Shown here piece by piece: positions 25,488 to 35,248 of a DNA stretch of 64,000 bases. The stretch covers positions 743,777 to 807,776 of the forward strand of contig NZ_HE997627.1 of the NCBI RefSeq assembly GCF_000312385.1, written 5' to 3'. Origin of the DNA: Tsukamurella sp. 1534 (GTDB lineage Bacteria > Actinomycetota > Actinomycetes > Mycobacteriales > Mycobacteriaceae). A program made the translations under genes and the position numbers. The notes beneath the pieces were generated by a model that was not told the DNA's origin, ran no database searches, and saw nothing but the letters and a program-made list of their open reading frames with translations. Numbering within the stretch: the stretch's first letter is position 1; every line of letters begins with the position of its first letter.

Positions 25488-26813
25488 TCACGCCCGCCGC
25501 AGCGCGGGAACCACGTAGTCGCCGGCGAGCAACGTGCCGGTCGGCAGGTAGCACCGCATCGTCACCTCGAAGGGGCCCTCGGGTGCGGGCAACCAGTTCG
25601 CGGTTCCGTCGGCCGGAGGCGTGGCGGAGATCCGGATCTCCAGGGAGCCGTCGGCACCACGGACGACGCCCGGCGTCCGATCGCCGATCGAGTAGCGGTC
25701 TATCGGATTCTCGACCAGGAAGTTCTCCTCGTCGTACATCGTGATCGACCAGAATCCGTGCCCGTCGTCGACCGGCGGCAGTTCGTCCGCGGCGAACCTG
25801 AGCACGTACTCGTTGCTCCCCACGAGCCGCTCGCCGTCGGCGTCGTACTTGCTGGTCGGATAGACGGCCTCGTCCGCCGTGACGGCGCCGAGGCCGCGCA
25901 GCGCGATGGCCGCCCGGAGAAGGGAGTCGGCTCCGTAGTCGCCGAGCCTGGTGCTGTAGCTCCACCCCGGCCGTGTCGTCGCGCCGCCGTACGATTCGAG
26001 CCAGTCGTGCGCGGCGCCGACAGCGGCGCCCAACATCTCCCGGGCCACCGGGTCGGTGATCTCGACGCTCGGAACCCGACCGGCGGCGATGCCGAATCCG
26101 GCCAACTCCGCGAGGAACTCGGCATCGCGCGCCGGGGGCGGGTCGGAGGCGAGGACGGCGCACAACTCGTCGAAGTAGCCGAGCCCCGCCTCGCGGACGG
26201 TGTGGGGTGACGGTGCCGGACCACTCGGCGGTGCCACGTGGGGGCCGGTGAGCCGGTAACTCTCCTCGATCGCGGTCGCCGCGGCGAGATCATCCGGTCC
26301 GTCCACCAGAGTCCGACCGAGCAGCCAGACGTGAGCGGTCGGCGACCGCAGTACCGTCGCACCGGACGAGGGCGCACCCTCGTCGCCCGGGCCGACGACG
26401 AGGTACTCGCCACCGCCGGACCCCGTCGTGCGGGTGCCGACGTAGCCGATGGTGTTCGTGTACGCGTCCATCAGCTGGAAGCTGTGATAGCGCTGCACGG
26501 GCGGCACGGTCAGGGTGACCGGTCCCGCCGACAGGTCCACCCACGCCCAGGAGTAGACGGTGTCGTTGTTGGGCTTGACGATCAGGCGGTCTTCGTGGGT
26601 GTAGAGCGCGGCGCTGTGCGAGAACGTGTTCGGTGGAAAGCCGTCCCGTCTCGTCGGGTCCGTGGCGTAGTCCCGCGTGCGCGCCGTGATCACGGCCGGA
26701 TACCCCCACAGGTACGCACGGAAGCCGAGCCGTGCCCATCGGGCCGCCGCATCGGCGGCACCGTCGATGGGATCGCGTCGCGCGTCGCGCGGGGCCGAGT
26801 GGTCAACAGTCAT
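25488..26813 (-). CDS. DUF1254/DUF1214 protein, copy B
   Basis: A 441-residue paralogue of the gene at 22848, with the same blocks: YLWGYPAVITARTRDYATDP, KPNNDTVYSWAWVDLS, GFWSITMYDEENFLVENPID and NWLPAPEGPFEVTMRCYLP. It is convergent with the PucR gene (18-base gap), whereas copy A runs toward it. The two copies are clearly related but well diverged, so this is an old duplication or separate acquisition rather than a recent repeat. Function unknown. Confidence 0.9.
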   Translation of the reverse strand: MTVDHSAPRDARRDPIDGAADAAARWARLGFRAYLWGYPAVITARTRDYATDPTRRDGFPPNTFSHSAALYTHEDRLIVKPNNDTVYSWAWVDLSAGPVTLTVPPVQRYHSFQLMDAYTNTIGYVGTRTTGSGGGEYLVVGPGDEGAPSSGATVLRSPTAHVWLLGRTLVDGPDDLAAATAIEESYRLTGPHVAPPSGPAPSPHTVREAGLGYFDELCAVLASDPPPARDAEFLAELAGFGIAAGRVPSVEITDPVAREMLGAAVGAAHDWLESYGGATTRPGWSYSTRLGDYGADSLLRAAIALRGLGAVTADEAVYPTSKYDADGERLVGSNEYVLRFAADELPPVDDGHGFWSITMYDEENFLVENPIDRYSIGDRTPGVVRGADGSLEIRISATPPADGTANWLPAPEGPFEVTMRCYLPTGTLLAGDYVVPALRRA

Positions 26814-26960
26814 GTGTGCGCTTCCTGTCTTCGATCGGATGCACCCACCCTGCCGCGCTGCGCAGGCCGGCAGTAGTGGCGTCCGTCCCAGGCCGGCGCC
26901 GGGGACACTGTCGCCGCGTCACAACGCACGGTGCACTCCCCGTCGTGGCAGGATGTCGCC

Positions 26961-27395
26961 ATGGCGAAGGACGAAGACCGCGTTCGGGACGGCGAAGAAT
27001 CTCTCGGAGCAGCGGTGCCCGAGGACGCGGCGGACGACGCGCGGCTCCCGGTCGAGCGCGAGGACCTCGACGGTGCCCTGCCGAGCGGGCCGGCGGACGC
27101 CGCCGGGACCAAGCGCGGCGTCGACACCCGCAACGCATACGAGCAGGTCAAGCACACCCGTTCCGCCGCGCTGTGGACCGGGCTCGTGGGCGGCGCAGTG
27201 GTGCTGCTGCTCCTGCTGGTGTTCATCGTGCAGAACCAGCAGAACACCGAGATCAACCTGATCTTCTGGACCGCGACGCTGCCCCTGGGCGTGTCGCTCC
27301 TCATCGCCGCGATCGGCGGGGCGCTCCTCGTCGGCCTGGCGGGAGCGCTACGGATCGTCCAGCTCCGCCGCGCGGCGAAGAAGTTGCAGGACTGA
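26961..27395 (+). CDS. LapA-domain membrane protein
   Basis: A 144-residue protein with an acidic, disordered N-terminal 60 residues and a LapA (DUF1049) core: two membrane helices at about 72-90 and 104-126 around VFIVQNQQNTEINLIFWTATLPLGV. The basic C tail is RRAAKKLQD. LapA proteins act in envelope assembly in proteobacteria, but the actinobacterial role is not known. CAGGAT six bases before the ATG suggests a leaderless message. It marks the right edge of the alkylsulfatase block. Confidence 0.85.
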   Translation: MAKDEDRVRDGEESLGAAVPEDAADDARLPVEREDLDGALPSGPADAAGTKRGVDTRNAYEQVKHTRSAALWTGLVGGAVVLLLLLVFIVQNQQNTEINLIFWTATLPLGVSLLIAAIGGALLVGLAGALRIVQLRRAAKKLQD

Positions 27396-27453
27396 CTCGA
27401 CGCGGCGCCGGGCAGTGATGCGCGGCCCCGGGCCGGGGTGAAACGATGACCCC

Positions 27454-28710
27454 ATGCGCGCTTGGGTCGTCTGGTCGGTCGGGACTCTCGCCTACGTCGT
27501 CGCGATCCTGCAGCGCACATCGTTCGGCGTCTCCAGTACCGAAGCCGGTGAACGCTTCGGCGCCGCCCCGGCGACGCTCGCGGCTTTCGTGGTGCTCCAG
27601 CTCGTGGTCTACGCGGGCATGCAGATCCCGGCGGGCCTGCTGTTGGACCGCTTCGGTTCGCGCCGGCTGATCGCGAGCGGCGCGCTCCTGATGGCCCTCG
27701 GTCAGCTGGCACTCGCGCTGACGGAGTCGCTACCGCTCGCCATCGCGGGACGCGTGGCCGTCGGTAGCGGCGACGCCCTGACCTTCGTCTCGGTGCTGCG
27801 CCTGGTGCCGGCGTGGTTCCCGGTGCGCCGGATCCCGCTGGTCACCCAGCTGACGGGTATGACGGGGCAGCTGGGGCAGGTGCTCTCCGCGGTGCCGTTC
27901 CTCGCGCTGCTGCAGGGCAGTGGATGGAGCACCGCCTACTCCGCGGCGGCGGCGCTCGGCCTGTTCGCCACGCTGGCCGTGCTCGCGACGGTCCGCGACG
28001 CCCCGCCCGGCCGGACGGCGCCGCACCTCACGGTGAAGGTCTCGGAGATCCCCGGGATCCTCCGCACCACGTGGATGCACCCCGGCACCCGGCTCGGGTT
28101 CTTCACGCACATGGGCACCATGTTCTCCGTGACCGCGTTCATGCTGATGTGGGGCGTGCCCTACCTGACGAACGCCCAGGGCCTCTCGTCGGGAACGGCG
28201 GGCGGCGTGATCAGCTTCGGCGTGCTGGCGACGCTGGCCTCCGGCCCCGTCATCGGGTTCCTCACCGGCCGGTTCCCGGTGCGCCGCTCATGGATGGTGA
28301 TCACCATCATCGTCGCCAGCGCCACCCTCTGGACGATCGTCCTGGTGCGGGACGAGCCGTCACCGGTGTGGCTACTCACGCTCCTGGTGCTGGTGATCGC
28401 CGTCGGCGGCCCCAGTTCCGCGATCGGCTTCGACTACGCCCGCACGTTCAACACGACGCGCGTGCTCGGCACCGCGCAGGGCATGGTCAACATCGGCGGC
28501 TTCCTCGCGAGCCTCCTGCTGATCCAGGCCATGGGCTCCATCATGGGCTCCGGCGCCGGCCTGACCTTCGACGGCTTCCGCGCGGCGTGGACGGCCCAGT
28601 ACCCGCTGTGGGCGATCGCGCTGATCGGCGTCCTCGTCACGCGACGCAAGGCCCGGCGCCGCGAGGGGATCACGCCGCGACCACTGCGCGAGGCGCTGCG
28701 CCGCCGCTGA
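27454..28710 (+). CDS. MFS transporter
   Basis: A 418-residue major-facilitator protein with twelve predicted helices. It shows the loop 2-3 motif as GLLLDRFGSRRL near residue 60 and a helix 4 start AIAGRVAVGSGDALTFVSVLRL. It has a short basic C tail (RRREGITPRPLREALRRR). The substrate cannot be assigned. AACGAT lies six bases before the ATG, so it may be leaderless. It converges on cdsA with a 6-base gap. Confidence 0.87.
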   Translation: MRAWVVWSVGTLAYVVAILQRTSFGVSSTEAGERFGAAPATLAAFVVLQLVVYAGMQIPAGLLLDRFGSRRLIASGALLMALGQLALALTESLPLAIAGRVAVGSGDALTFVSVLRLVPAWFPVRRIPLVTQLTGMTGQLGQVLSAVPFLALLQGSGWSTAYSAAAALGLFATLAVLATVRDAPPGRTAPHLTVKVSEIPGILRTTWMHPGTRLGFFTHMGTMFSVTAFMLMWGVPYLTNAQGLSSGTAGGVISFGVLATLASGPVIGFLTGRFPVRRSWMVITIIVASATLWTIVLVRDEPSPVWLLTLLVLVIAVGGPSSAIGFDYARTFNTTRVLGTAQGMVNIGGFLASLLLIQAMGSIMGSGAGLTFDGFRAAWTAQYPLWAIALIGVLVTRRKARRREGITPRPLREALRRR

Positions 28711-28716
28711 CCGGTG

Positions 28717-29625
28717 TCAGGACCCCATGAGGGCGGTGAGCGCCGCCCAGACCACCACCGCGCTGGGCAGCAGCGAGTCCAGGCGGTCCATGATGCCGCC
28801 GTGGCCGGGCAGCAGGGTGCCCATGTCCTTGATGCCGAGGTCGCGCTTGACCTGGGATTCGAGGAGGTCGCCGAGCGTCGCGGTGATCACGACGACGGGG
28901 CCCAGCAGCAGGCCCCAGACGGGATTCACGTCGAGCAGGAACTTCAGCACCAGCACGGCGCCGATCGCGCCGGCCACCATCGATCCGGCGAAGCCCTCCC
29001 AGGACTTCTTGGGGCTGATGGCGGGCACCATCGGGTGCTTGCCGAACAGGACGCCCGAGGCGTAGCCGCCGACGTCCGAGCACACGACCAGGATGATCAG
29101 CGCCGCGACCCGCTGCGGGCCGCGGTCCTCCGGCAGCACCAGCATGGCGCCGAACGAGGCGAACAGCGGAATCCAGGCGAGCACGAAGACGGTGGTCGAG
29201 ATGTCCCGGGTGAACGAGTGCGGTTCCGCGGTGCTCTGATGCCCCAGGAGGCGCCAGACGGTGGCCACGAGCACCGTGGCGACGAACGCCGCGAGCACCC
29301 CCTCGGGGCCGAGCGGCCAGCACAGCCAGATGATGGCCTGGCCGCCGATGAGCATCGGCCACAGCTCCAGGTTGGTGCCCGACGCGCGGAACCGCTTGAC
29401 CACCTCCCAGGTGGCGACGGCGACGGCGGCGGCGACGAGCGGCACCCACAGGTGCGACGCGAACACGAGGATCGCGACGATCATCGCGCCCAGGCTGACG
29501 CCGACCGCGATCGCCGCGGGAAGGTTGCGGCCGGCGCTGATCTTGCGCTTGCCGGACTGCGCATCCCCTGCCGGGGAGTCGGGCGGCGAGGTGTCGGAGC
29601 CGACCGACTCGGGTGAATCTGCCAC
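28717..29625 (-). CDS. cdsA: Phosphatidate cytidylyltransferase
   Basis: A 302-residue membrane enzyme that makes CDP-diacylglycerol from phosphatidate and CTP, the precursor of all phospholipids including PIMs. About eight helices follow a polar, Pro/Ser-rich N-terminal 30 residues. The family signature SPKKSWEGFAGS ... TLGDLLESQVKRDLGIKDMG ... PGHGGIMDRLDS is intact near the C terminus. It starts two bases after the frr stop, so frr and cdsA are co-transcribed. Confidence 0.96.
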   Translation of the reverse strand: MADSPESVGSDTSPPDSPAGDAQSGKRKISAGRNLPAAIAVGVSLGAMIVAILVFASHLWVPLVAAAVAVATWEVVKRFRASGTNLELWPMLIGGQAIIWLCWPLGPEGVLAAFVATVLVATVWRLLGHQSTAEPHSFTRDISTTVFVLAWIPLFASFGAMLVLPEDRGPQRVAALIILVVCSDVGGYASGVLFGKHPMVPAISPKKSWEGFAGSMVAGAIGAVLVLKFLLDVNPVWGLLLGPVVVITATLGDLLESQVKRDLGIKDMGTLLPGHGGIMDRLDSLLPSAVVVWAALTALMGS

Positions 29626-29627
29626 CG

Positions 29628-30185
29628 CTAGACCTCCATCAGGTCGGCTTCCTTGTGCTTGACCAGCTCATCGATCTGCGCCGTGTACTTGGCGGTCGTC
29701 TTGTCGAGGTCCTTCTCCGCGCGGCTCACCTCGTCCTCGCCGGCGTCGCCGTCCTTACCGATCTTCGCGAGCTGCTCGTTGGCCTTGCGGCGCACGTTGC
29801 GGATGGCGACCTTCGCGTCCTCACCCTTGCCCTTGACCTGCTTGACCAGGTCCTTGCGGCGCTCCTCGGTGAGCTGCGGGATGCCCACGCGGATCAGCTG
29901 GCCGTCGTTGGTGGGGTTGACGCCCAGGTCCGAGTTGCGGATCGCGGTCTCGATGTTGCCGAGCTGGTTGGCCTCGTAGGGCTTGATCACCACGAGCCGC
30001 GCCTCGGGCGTGGAGATCGAGCTGATCTGCGTGATGGGGGTCGGCGAGCCGTAGTAGTCCACGACCACCTTGGAGAACATCGCCGGATTGGCGCGGCCGG
30101 TGCGGATCGACTGGAAGTCCTCCCGGGCCACCGAGACGGCCTTCTCCATCTTCTCCTCGGCGTCGAAGAGCGTTTCGTCGATCAC
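29628..30185 (-). CDS. frr: Ribosome recycling factor
   Basis: A 185-residue translation factor that, with EF-G, splits post-termination ribosomes. The full coiled-coil protein is present: SIRTGRANP near residue 27, the [17 protein letters not shown] hinge region, [19 protein letters not shown] and the C-terminal long helices. The start is GTG at 30185. It lies between pyrH and cdsA in the standard pyrH-frr-cdsA order. Confidence 0.97.
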   Translation of the reverse strand: MIDETLFDAEEKMEKAVSVAREDFQSIRTGRANPAMFSKVVVDYYGSPTPITQISSISTPEARLVVIKPYEANQLGNIETAIRNSDLGVNPTNDGQLIRVGIPQLTEERRKDLVKQVKGKGEDAKVAIRNVRRKANEQLAKIGKDGDAGEDEVSRAEKDLDKTTAKYTAQIDELVKHKEADLMEV

Positions 30186-30237
30186 TGCGTCGTCCTTTGC
30201 TGAAGTGGGTGGTGTGTCACGAGGAGGCCGTGGGGCC

Positions 30238-30999
30238 TCAGGGGCGGACCAGGGTGCCGATGTTCTCCCCCGCGACGGCGCGGGCGATGTTCCCCTCCTC
30301 CAGGAGATTGAACACCAGCATCGGCATCCTGTTGTCCATGCAGAGCGAGAAGGCCGTGGCGTCCGCCACTTTGAGGCCCTTCTCCAGCGCCTCGCGGTGG
30401 GTGATCTCGGCGAACAGCTTCGCATCGGGATGGGTGCGCGGATCGGCGTCGTAGACCCCGTCGACCGCCTTGGCCATGAGGACCACCTCGGCGCCGATCT
30501 CGAGTGCGCGCTGCGCGGCGGTGGTGTCGGTGGAGAAGTAGGGCATGCCCATGCCGGCGCCGAAGATCACGACGCGGCCCTTCTCCAGGTGCCGGCGCGC
30601 CCGCAGCGGCAGGTACGGCTCGGCGACCTGCCCCATCGTGATCGCCGTCTGCACGCGCGTGTCGATGCCCTCGCGCTGCAGGAAGTCCTGCAGGGCCAGG
30701 CAGTTCATCACGGTGCCGAGCATCCCCATGTAGTCCGAGCGGGCGCGGTCGAGGCCGCGCTGCTGGAGCTCCGCGCCGCGGAAGAAGTTGCCGCCGCCGA
30801 TCACGACGGCCACCTCGTGCCCGCTGCGCGCGACCTCGGCGATCTGCTGCGCAACGGTGCTCACCACGTCGGGGTCGAGGCCCACGCGGCCACCGCCGAA
30901 CATCTCACCGCCCAGCTTGAGCAGCACACGCTTGTAGCCGTGCCGCCCCTGGTTCTGCTCCGAGTCCTGATCCTGAAGTCCCTGGGCCACGTCCGTCAC
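30238..30999 (-). CDS. pyrH: UMP kinase
   Basis: A 253-residue amino-acid-kinase-fold enzyme that phosphorylates UMP to [18 protein letters not shown] opens the kinase domain after a 22-residue polar extension. [23 protein letters not shown] and NPYFSTDT-like [34 protein letters not shown] follow. The GTG start at 30999 gives a longer N terminus than E. coli PyrH, as is common in actinobacteria. The next gene, frr, begins 52 bases downstream. Confidence 0.96.
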   Translation of the reverse strand: MTDVAQGLQDQDSEQNQGRHGYKRVLLKLGGEMFGGGRVGLDPDVVSTVAQQIAEVARSGHEVAVVIGGGNFFRGAELQQRGLDRARSDYMGMLGTVMNCLALQDFLQREGIDTRVQTAITMGQVAEPYLPLRARRHLEKGRVVIFGAGMGMPYFSTDTTAAQRALEIGAEVVLMAKAVDGVYDADPRTHPDAKLFAEITHREALEKGLKVADATAFSLCMDNRMPMLVFNLLEEGNIARAVAGENIGTLVRP

Positions 31000-31009
31000 G
31001 GGTCCTATC

Positions 31010-31948
31010 CTATGCGGGCCGCGCGAGTCCTCGGAGCCGGTCCTCGATCAGGTTGCCCAGAGCCCGCTGCCCGAGCACCGTCGGGTGCAGGCCGAAGGAG
31101 TCCGGCCCCTCGCCCTTGATCGTCGCGCCGCGCAGCGCGACGTACGGATCCGGGCTGCACGCCGGGTGGTCGACGGGCGGGTCGATGTAGATGGCGCCGC
31201 GGTCGGCCGCCACCTCCTTCACCATCCGCTGGAGCGCGTCGTACCAGGTCCGCCACAGGGGAACGCTCCACTGCGGGATCTCGGCGGCGGCGAGGCACGC
31301 GGGGTCCACCTCGCCCTCGGCGGGGAACAGCGGCAGGTAGCCGACCATGAGCAGCCGCATGTCCGGCGCGCCTGCCTTGCGGATGGCGTCGATGGTGGCC
31401 GCGTACTGGGCGCGCACGAAGTTCCACCCCTGGGTACCGGGGAGGTTGCGCTCGACCTCCTCGCGGCACGCGGCCTCGGTGCGCACGCCGGGGTCGGTGA
31501 AACACCGGGTGATCACGCCGCCGAAGCCGAGCGAGTTCGCGCCGGCGATCACGGTGACGAGGCGGGTGAACGGGCCGACACCGTAGATCTGGGGCGAGCT
31601 CTGCGGCTTCCAGGACAGCTGCGTCAGGTCGTCGAGCGAGGCACCCGAGCAGGCCCTGTCGGTGAAGGTGTTGGGCTGCAGCCGCTGGGCCAGGACGTGT
31701 CCCAGATCGTCGGAGTTGCGGCTGCAGAAGTCGAGGGCGTACCGCTTGCTCAGCGATCCCGACGCGGCGTAGCTGTCGCCCATGGAGACGTACTGGCCTC
31801 CGCCGGGCAGGTCGGGGATGTAGTTTCTGCCATTCGACTGGTAATGGATGTACCCGCTACCCCCGCCGATCGCGGTCGAGGCGCCCACCACGAGTGCGAC
31901 GAGACACACCACGAGCAGGGCGGCGGTCGCACGGAGAGTCCTGGGCAC
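31010..31948 (-). CDS. Secreted SGNH/GDSL hydrolase
   Basis: A 312-residue exported esterase/lipase. The N-terminal helix (about residues 7-27) is a signal peptide or anchor. The block I motif is MGDSY with the nucleophile Ser58, close to residue 50. GANSLGFGG supplies the oxyanion Asn, and DSFGLHPT near the C terminus supplies the Asp-His pair. It resembles actinobacterial SGNH lipases and mycobacterial cell-wall-associated esterases. The GTG at 31948 is chosen because the upstream extension is Ser/Arg/Pro-rich and would bury the signal sequence. It is 10 bases upstream of pyrH. Confidence 0.87.
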   Translation of the reverse strand: MPRTLRATAALLVVCLVALVVGASTAIGGGSGYIHYQSNGRNYIPDLPGGGQYVSMGDSYAASGSLSKRYALDFCSRNSDDLGHVLAQRLQPNTFTDRACSGASLDDLTQLSWKPQSSPQIYGVGPFTRLVTVIAGANSLGFGGVITRCFTDPGVRTEAACREEVERNLPGTQGWNFVRAQYAATIDAIRKAGAPDMRLLMVGYLPLFPAEGEVDPACLAAAEIPQWSVPLWRTWYDALQRMVKEVAADRGAIYIDPPVDHPACSPDPYVALRGATIKGEGPDSFGLHPTVLGQRALGNLIEDRLRGLARPA

Positions 31949-31958
31949 CCCGGCGACA

Positions 31959-32738
31959 CTACACAGGGGTGAATTCCCGCTGCCGTCGTGCGAGGTAGGC
32001 GGAGGGCGAGAGCCCGAGGAACGCGCGCACCTCGCGACTGAGGTGCGCCTGGTCGGCGTAGCCGCGGCGGACCGCGACATCGGCGGCCGGCGCGCCGGCC
32101 TCCAGTTCGCGACGGGCCGCGTCGAACCGCATGAGGCGGGCGGCCTGTTTGATGCCCATCCCGAACTCGGCGGTGAACTTCATCGCGAGGTACCGCGCCG
32201 ACCATCCGGAGCGTTCGGTCAGCTCGGCGACGGTGACGTTCCCGTCGTGCCGGGCGAGGTGATCCCAGGCCGCGGCGGCGTCGGGCTGGACGGTCCGCTC
32301 GGACGTCGCGTGCCGGGACAGCACCCCGGCGGCCACGGCCTCCCGCTCGTGGGGCGCCGCGGCCGCGACGCGGCCGTGCAGCTCGCGGGCCAGCCGCGGG
32401 TGGAGAGCCTCGAGGTCGAGGGCCTCCCCCGCGAGCTCGGCCGCGGGCATGCCGGTGAGCGCGCGGACGAGGCTGGGCCGCAGGTCCACCTGGACGCCGC
32501 GCTGCATCCCGTCGTGGTGCACGAGGTAGGGCGTGGGGTGCATGCCCGAGAGGCACAGCCGGAACGTCGTGAGGCCGTCCAGACCGGGCCCCGTGAGGTC
32601 GAGGCCGTGCCCCAGGTCGACGATCATCGTGAGGGTCGGCGACGGTACGGCGAGGTGGTCCCCCGGGGCGGCGCCGGTGATCTCGTAGGCGACCGCACGG
32701 GCGGTGCCCACGGGCGACGCCCCGGGCACGGCGGTCAT
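31959..32738 (-). CDS. AraC-family transcriptional regulator
   Basis: A 259-residue regulator with a DUF6597-like cupin-type N-terminal half and a C-terminal AraC DNA-binding domain (about 165-255). The first HTH region is VTVAELTERSGWSARYLAMKF and the second has DVAVRRGYADQAHLSREVRAFLGLSPSAYL. The ATG start overlaps the stop of the upstream VOC gene (ATGA), which couples the pair. Its target is unknown; the VOC gene and the SGNH gene are the natural candidates. Confidence 0.87.
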   Translation of the reverse strand: MTAVPGASPVGTARAVAYEITGAAPGDHLAVPSPTLTMIVDLGHGLDLTGPGLDGLTTFRLCLSGMHPTPYLVHHDGMQRGVQVDLRPSLVRALTGMPAAELAGEALDLEALHPRLARELHGRVAAAAPHEREAVAAGVLSRHATSERTVQPDAAAAWDHLARHDGNVTVAELTERSGWSARYLAMKFTAEFGMGIKQAARLMRFDAARRELEAGAPAADVAVRRGYADQAHLSREVRAFLGLSPSAYLARRQREFTPV

Positions 32739-33130
32739 CCCGCGTAGGTACCGAAACTCCACGAGTTGCCCTCCGGATCGGCGATGCTGAACCCTCGGGA
32801 CCCATAGTCCTCCTCCCGCATCTCCCGCACCAGGCGGGCACCCAGGTCCTGCGCGCGGGAGTACACGGCGTCGGGGTCGCCGACCACCACGTAGAGATTG
32901 CCGGTGCCGGTCTGCGCGGAGAAGGTCTTGTCCTGCTTGCAGGCGGAGTGGATCATCACGCGGCCGCCCTCGGGCCACAGCATCTCGGAGTGGACTACCT
33001 CGCCCTCCCCGTCGCCCTCGACGAGGACGCCGTCCTCGAAACCGAGGCGCCGCAACCAGTCCCGCTGCGCGAGCGGGTCCTGGTAGGTGAGTCCGGGCCA
33101 GATGTTCTTGTCAGTGCGTGTCGTGTTCAT
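32735..33130 (-). CDS. VOC/glyoxalase-fold protein
   Basis: A 131-residue single-domain vicinal-oxygen-chelate protein with YQDPLAQRDWLRRLGFE at the N terminus and the end motif DYGSRGFSIADPEGNSWSFGTY typical of bleomycin-resistance-like VOC proteins. A complete metal triad is not clear (His42-like SEMLWPEG and the Glu near 122 are candidates), so glyoxalase activity is not claimed. The ATG at 33130 is chosen over upstream codons. It is translationally coupled to the AraC gene. Confidence 0.85.
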   Translation of the reverse strand: MNTTRTDKNIWPGLTYQDPLAQRDWLRRLGFEDGVLVEGDGEGEVVHSEMLWPEGGRVMIHSACKQDKTFSAQTGTGNLYVVVGDPDAVYSRAQDLGARLVREMREEDYGSRGFSIADPEGNSWSFGTYAG

Positions 33131-33197
33131 GCCTCCACGGTCGCACCGCGGCCGCACCCCGGGCTTGAAGGAATCCGCACCGCGTCCCGAGACACGA

Positions 33198-33239
33198 CGA
33201 CGGGCCGCCTCCGTGCTCCTGCACGGCGACGGCCCGTCG
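33198..33239 (-). terminator. Hairpin terminator of the rpsB-tsf operon
   Basis: CGACGGGCCG (33198-33207) pairs perfectly with CGGCCCGTCG (33230-33239) across a 22-base loop that itself contains short complementary runs (GTGC/GCAC). It lies 10 bases beyond the tsf stop on the minus strand and lacks a T-tract. Confidence 0.65.
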
Positions 33240-33248
33240 AAGGGGGTG

Positions 33249-34073
33249 TTACTCCTGGCCGACCTCGAAGCGGGTGAAGGCGAGGACCTTCACGCCCGCC
33301 TCGTCGAGCACCTGCTGGACCGACTTCTTGTTGTCGGTCACCGACGGCTGATCGGGAAGGACGGTGTCCTTGTAGTACGCGATCGTCTTGCCCTCGATGA
33401 TCTTCGGCAGCGCCTGCTCCGGCTTGCCCTCAGCACGCGCGGTCTCCTCGGCGATGCGACGCTCGTTCTCGATGACGTCAGCGGGGACCTCGTCGCGGCT
33501 CGCGAACTTCGCCTTGAGCGCGGCGACCTGCATGCCGGCGCCGCGGGCGGCCTCGGCTGCGTCGTCGCCCTCGCCCGAGTACGAGACCAGCACGCCCACG
33601 GCGGGCGGCAGGTCCGAGCTGCGCTTGTGCAGGTACACGGCGACGGGGCCGTCGTACCGGGCCGCGCGGCGCAGCTCGAGCTTCTCGCCCAGCTTCGCGG
33701 ACGCGGCCTCGACGACGGCCTCGACCGTCTGGCCGTCGACCTCGAGCGCCTTGATGGCCTCGACGTCACCCGTCTTCGCGGCGGCGGCCGCGGAGACGAT
33801 CTTGTCGGCCAGCTCCTGGAACTCCGCGTTCTTCGCCACGAAGTCGGTCTCGGAGTTGAGCTCGACGAGGACGCCGTCCTTGGCGGCCACGAGACCCTCG
33901 GCGGTGGAACGACCGGCGCGCTTGCCGACGTCCTTGGCGCCCTTGATGCGCAGCACCTCGACGGCCTTGTCGAAATCGCCGTCGGTCTCGGTGAGCGCGT
34001 TCTTGCAGTCCATCATCCCCGACCCGGTGAGGTCGCGGAGACGCTTGACGTCAGCGGCGGTGTAGTTCGCCAT
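33249..34073 (-). CDS. tsf: Elongation factor Ts
   Basis: A 274-residue nucleotide exchange factor for EF-Tu. The N-terminal UBA-like module has [22 protein letters not shown] and the signature [15 protein letters not shown]. The C-terminal core contains [22 protein letters not shown]. The ATG at 34073 gives the canonical MANYTAADV start; further upstream in-frame sequence belongs to the rpsB-tsf spacer. It is the second gene of the rpsB-tsf unit, 49 bases after rpsB. Confidence 0.97.
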   Translation of the reverse strand: MANYTAADVKRLRDLTGSGMMDCKNALTETDGDFDKAVEVLRIKGAKDVGKRAGRSTAEGLVAAKDGVLVELNSETDFVAKNAEFQELADKIVSAAAAAKTGDVEAIKALEVDGQTVEAVVEAASAKLGEKLELRRAARYDGPVAVYLHKRSSDLPPAVGVLVSYSGEGDDAAEAARGAGMQVAALKAKFASRDEVPADVIENERRIAEETARAEGKPEQALPKIIEGKTIAYYKDTVLPDQPSVTDNKKSVQQVLDEAGVKVLAFTRFEVGQE

Positions 34074-34122
34074 GTGTGTGCGGCTCCTATCTAAGAAGGG
34101 AAGGTCGTGCGACCGAACGCGA

Positions 34123-34977
34123 TCAGGCGTTCGGGGTCTCGGTGGCCGGGGCCTCCGTGGCGGGCGCCTCGGTGGCCTTCGCCTCGTCGGCACCGGCGGC
34201 GACCGTCGCCGACTCGAGGAGCTCCTGCTCCCACTCGGCGAGGGGCTCGCCGGCGCCGGCCTCGGGCTTGGCATCGCCGGTGGCGACGCCCGCGCGGGCC
34301 TGCACGCCCTCGGCCACGGCGGAGGCCACGACCTTGGTCAGCAGAGCGGCGGAGCGGATCGCGTCGTCGTTGCCCGGGATCGGGTAGTCGACGAGGTCGG
34401 GATCGCAGTTGGTGTCGAGGATCGCGATGACCGGGATGCCCAGCTTGCGGGCCTCGCCCACGGCGATGTGCTCCTTGTTGGTGTCCACGACCCAGATGGC
34501 CGAGGGGACCTTGGCCATGTCGCGGATACCGCCGAGGGTGCGCTCGAGCTTGTTCTTCTCACGCGTGAGCATGAGGATTTCCTTCTTGGTGCGACCCTCG
34601 AAGCCACCGGTCTGCTCCATGGTCTCCAGCTCCTTCATGCGCTGAAGACGCTTGTGGACCGTCTGGAAGTTGGTGAGCATGCCGCCCAGCCAGCGCTGGT
34701 TCACGTAGGGCATGCCGACGCGGGTCGCCTCCTCGGCGATGCTCTCCTGAGCCTGCTTCTTGGTGCCGACGAAGAGGACGGTGCCACCGTGGGCGACGGT
34801 CTCCTTGACGAACTCGTAGGCCTTATCGATGTAGGTCAGCGTCTGCTGCAGATCGATGATGTAGATGCCGTTGCGGTCGGTGAAGATGAAACGCTTCATC
34901 TTCGGGTTCCACCGGCGGGTCTGGTGACCGAAGTGCGCGCCGCTGTCCAGCAGCTGCTTCATGGTTACGACAGCCAT
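34123..34977 (-). CDS. rpsB: 30S ribosomal protein S2
   Basis: A 284-residue ribosomal protein. The canonical start [21 protein letters not shown] is followed by [25 protein letters not shown] and the signature [30 protein letters not shown]. The last 50 residues form a low-complexity Ala/Thr/Glu/Pro tail ([15 protein letters not shown]), common in actinobacterial S2. AAAGAGG sits six bases before the ATG at 34977. A structured leader lies upstream. Confidence 0.97.
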   Translation of the reverse strand: MAVVTMKQLLDSGAHFGHQTRRWNPKMKRFIFTDRNGIYIIDLQQTLTYIDKAYEFVKETVAHGGTVLFVGTKKQAQESIAEEATRVGMPYVNQRWLGGMLTNFQTVHKRLQRMKELETMEQTGGFEGRTKKEILMLTREKNKLERTLGGIRDMAKVPSAIWVVDTNKEHIAVGEARKLGIPVIAILDTNCDPDLVDYPIPGNDDAIRSAALLTKVVASAVAEGVQARAGVATGDAKPEAGAGEPLAEWEQELLESATVAAGADEAKATEAPATEAPATETPNA

Positions 34978-35060
34978 GATGCCTCTTTCGTAGTTGTAGT
35001 TCTCACGCCGCGACGGCCGGTTCCCGCTGGTCAGCGGGCCGGACGGTGCGCGGTGTCCTG

Positions 35061-35137
35061 GTGTTCCGCCGTGCTGCACCCCTCCGGGGAGGGGACCGCG
35101 CTGCACGGCACGCCGCTTGGCGGCGCCGGGGGAACAC
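35061..35137 (-). promoter_or_regulatory. Structured 5' leader of rpsB
   Basis: Nested complementarity: GTGTTCC (35061-35067) with GGAACAC (35131-35137) as outer stem; GCCGTGC (35068-35074) with GCACGGC (35103-35109); CCCCTC (35079-35084) with GAGGGG (35089-35094); and CGCCGC (35111-35116) with GCGGCG (35120-35125). Together they make a branched fold. It lies 84-160 bases upstream of rpsB in the 320-base gene-free interval 34978-35297. S2 is known to repress its own mRNA through leader structure in other bacteria; that role here is inference. Confidence 0.6.
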
Positions 35138-35174
35138 GCGAAGTCACTCCGCCATACGGACGGAGCGCGGATTC

Positions 35175-35203
35175 AGTGTACGCCCGCAGCGCCGACCTGC
35201 GAA
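35175..35203 (-). promoter_or_regulatory. Putative rpsB-tsf promoter
   Basis: On the minus strand TTCGCA (35203-35198), 17 bases, then TACACT (35180-35175). This puts the start near 35168, so the rpsB leader would be about 190 bases and include the structure at 35061-35137. Confidence 0.5.
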
Positions 35204-35248
35204 ATCGTCGGTGCGTGAACCCCGGATGGAGCCCGCGATGAAGAAGCC

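Noticed and set aside
33131..33248. A gene in the VOC-tsf spacer
   Set aside because: The spacer is short and holds only the tsf terminator hairpin; no frame with a ribosome-binding site was seen.
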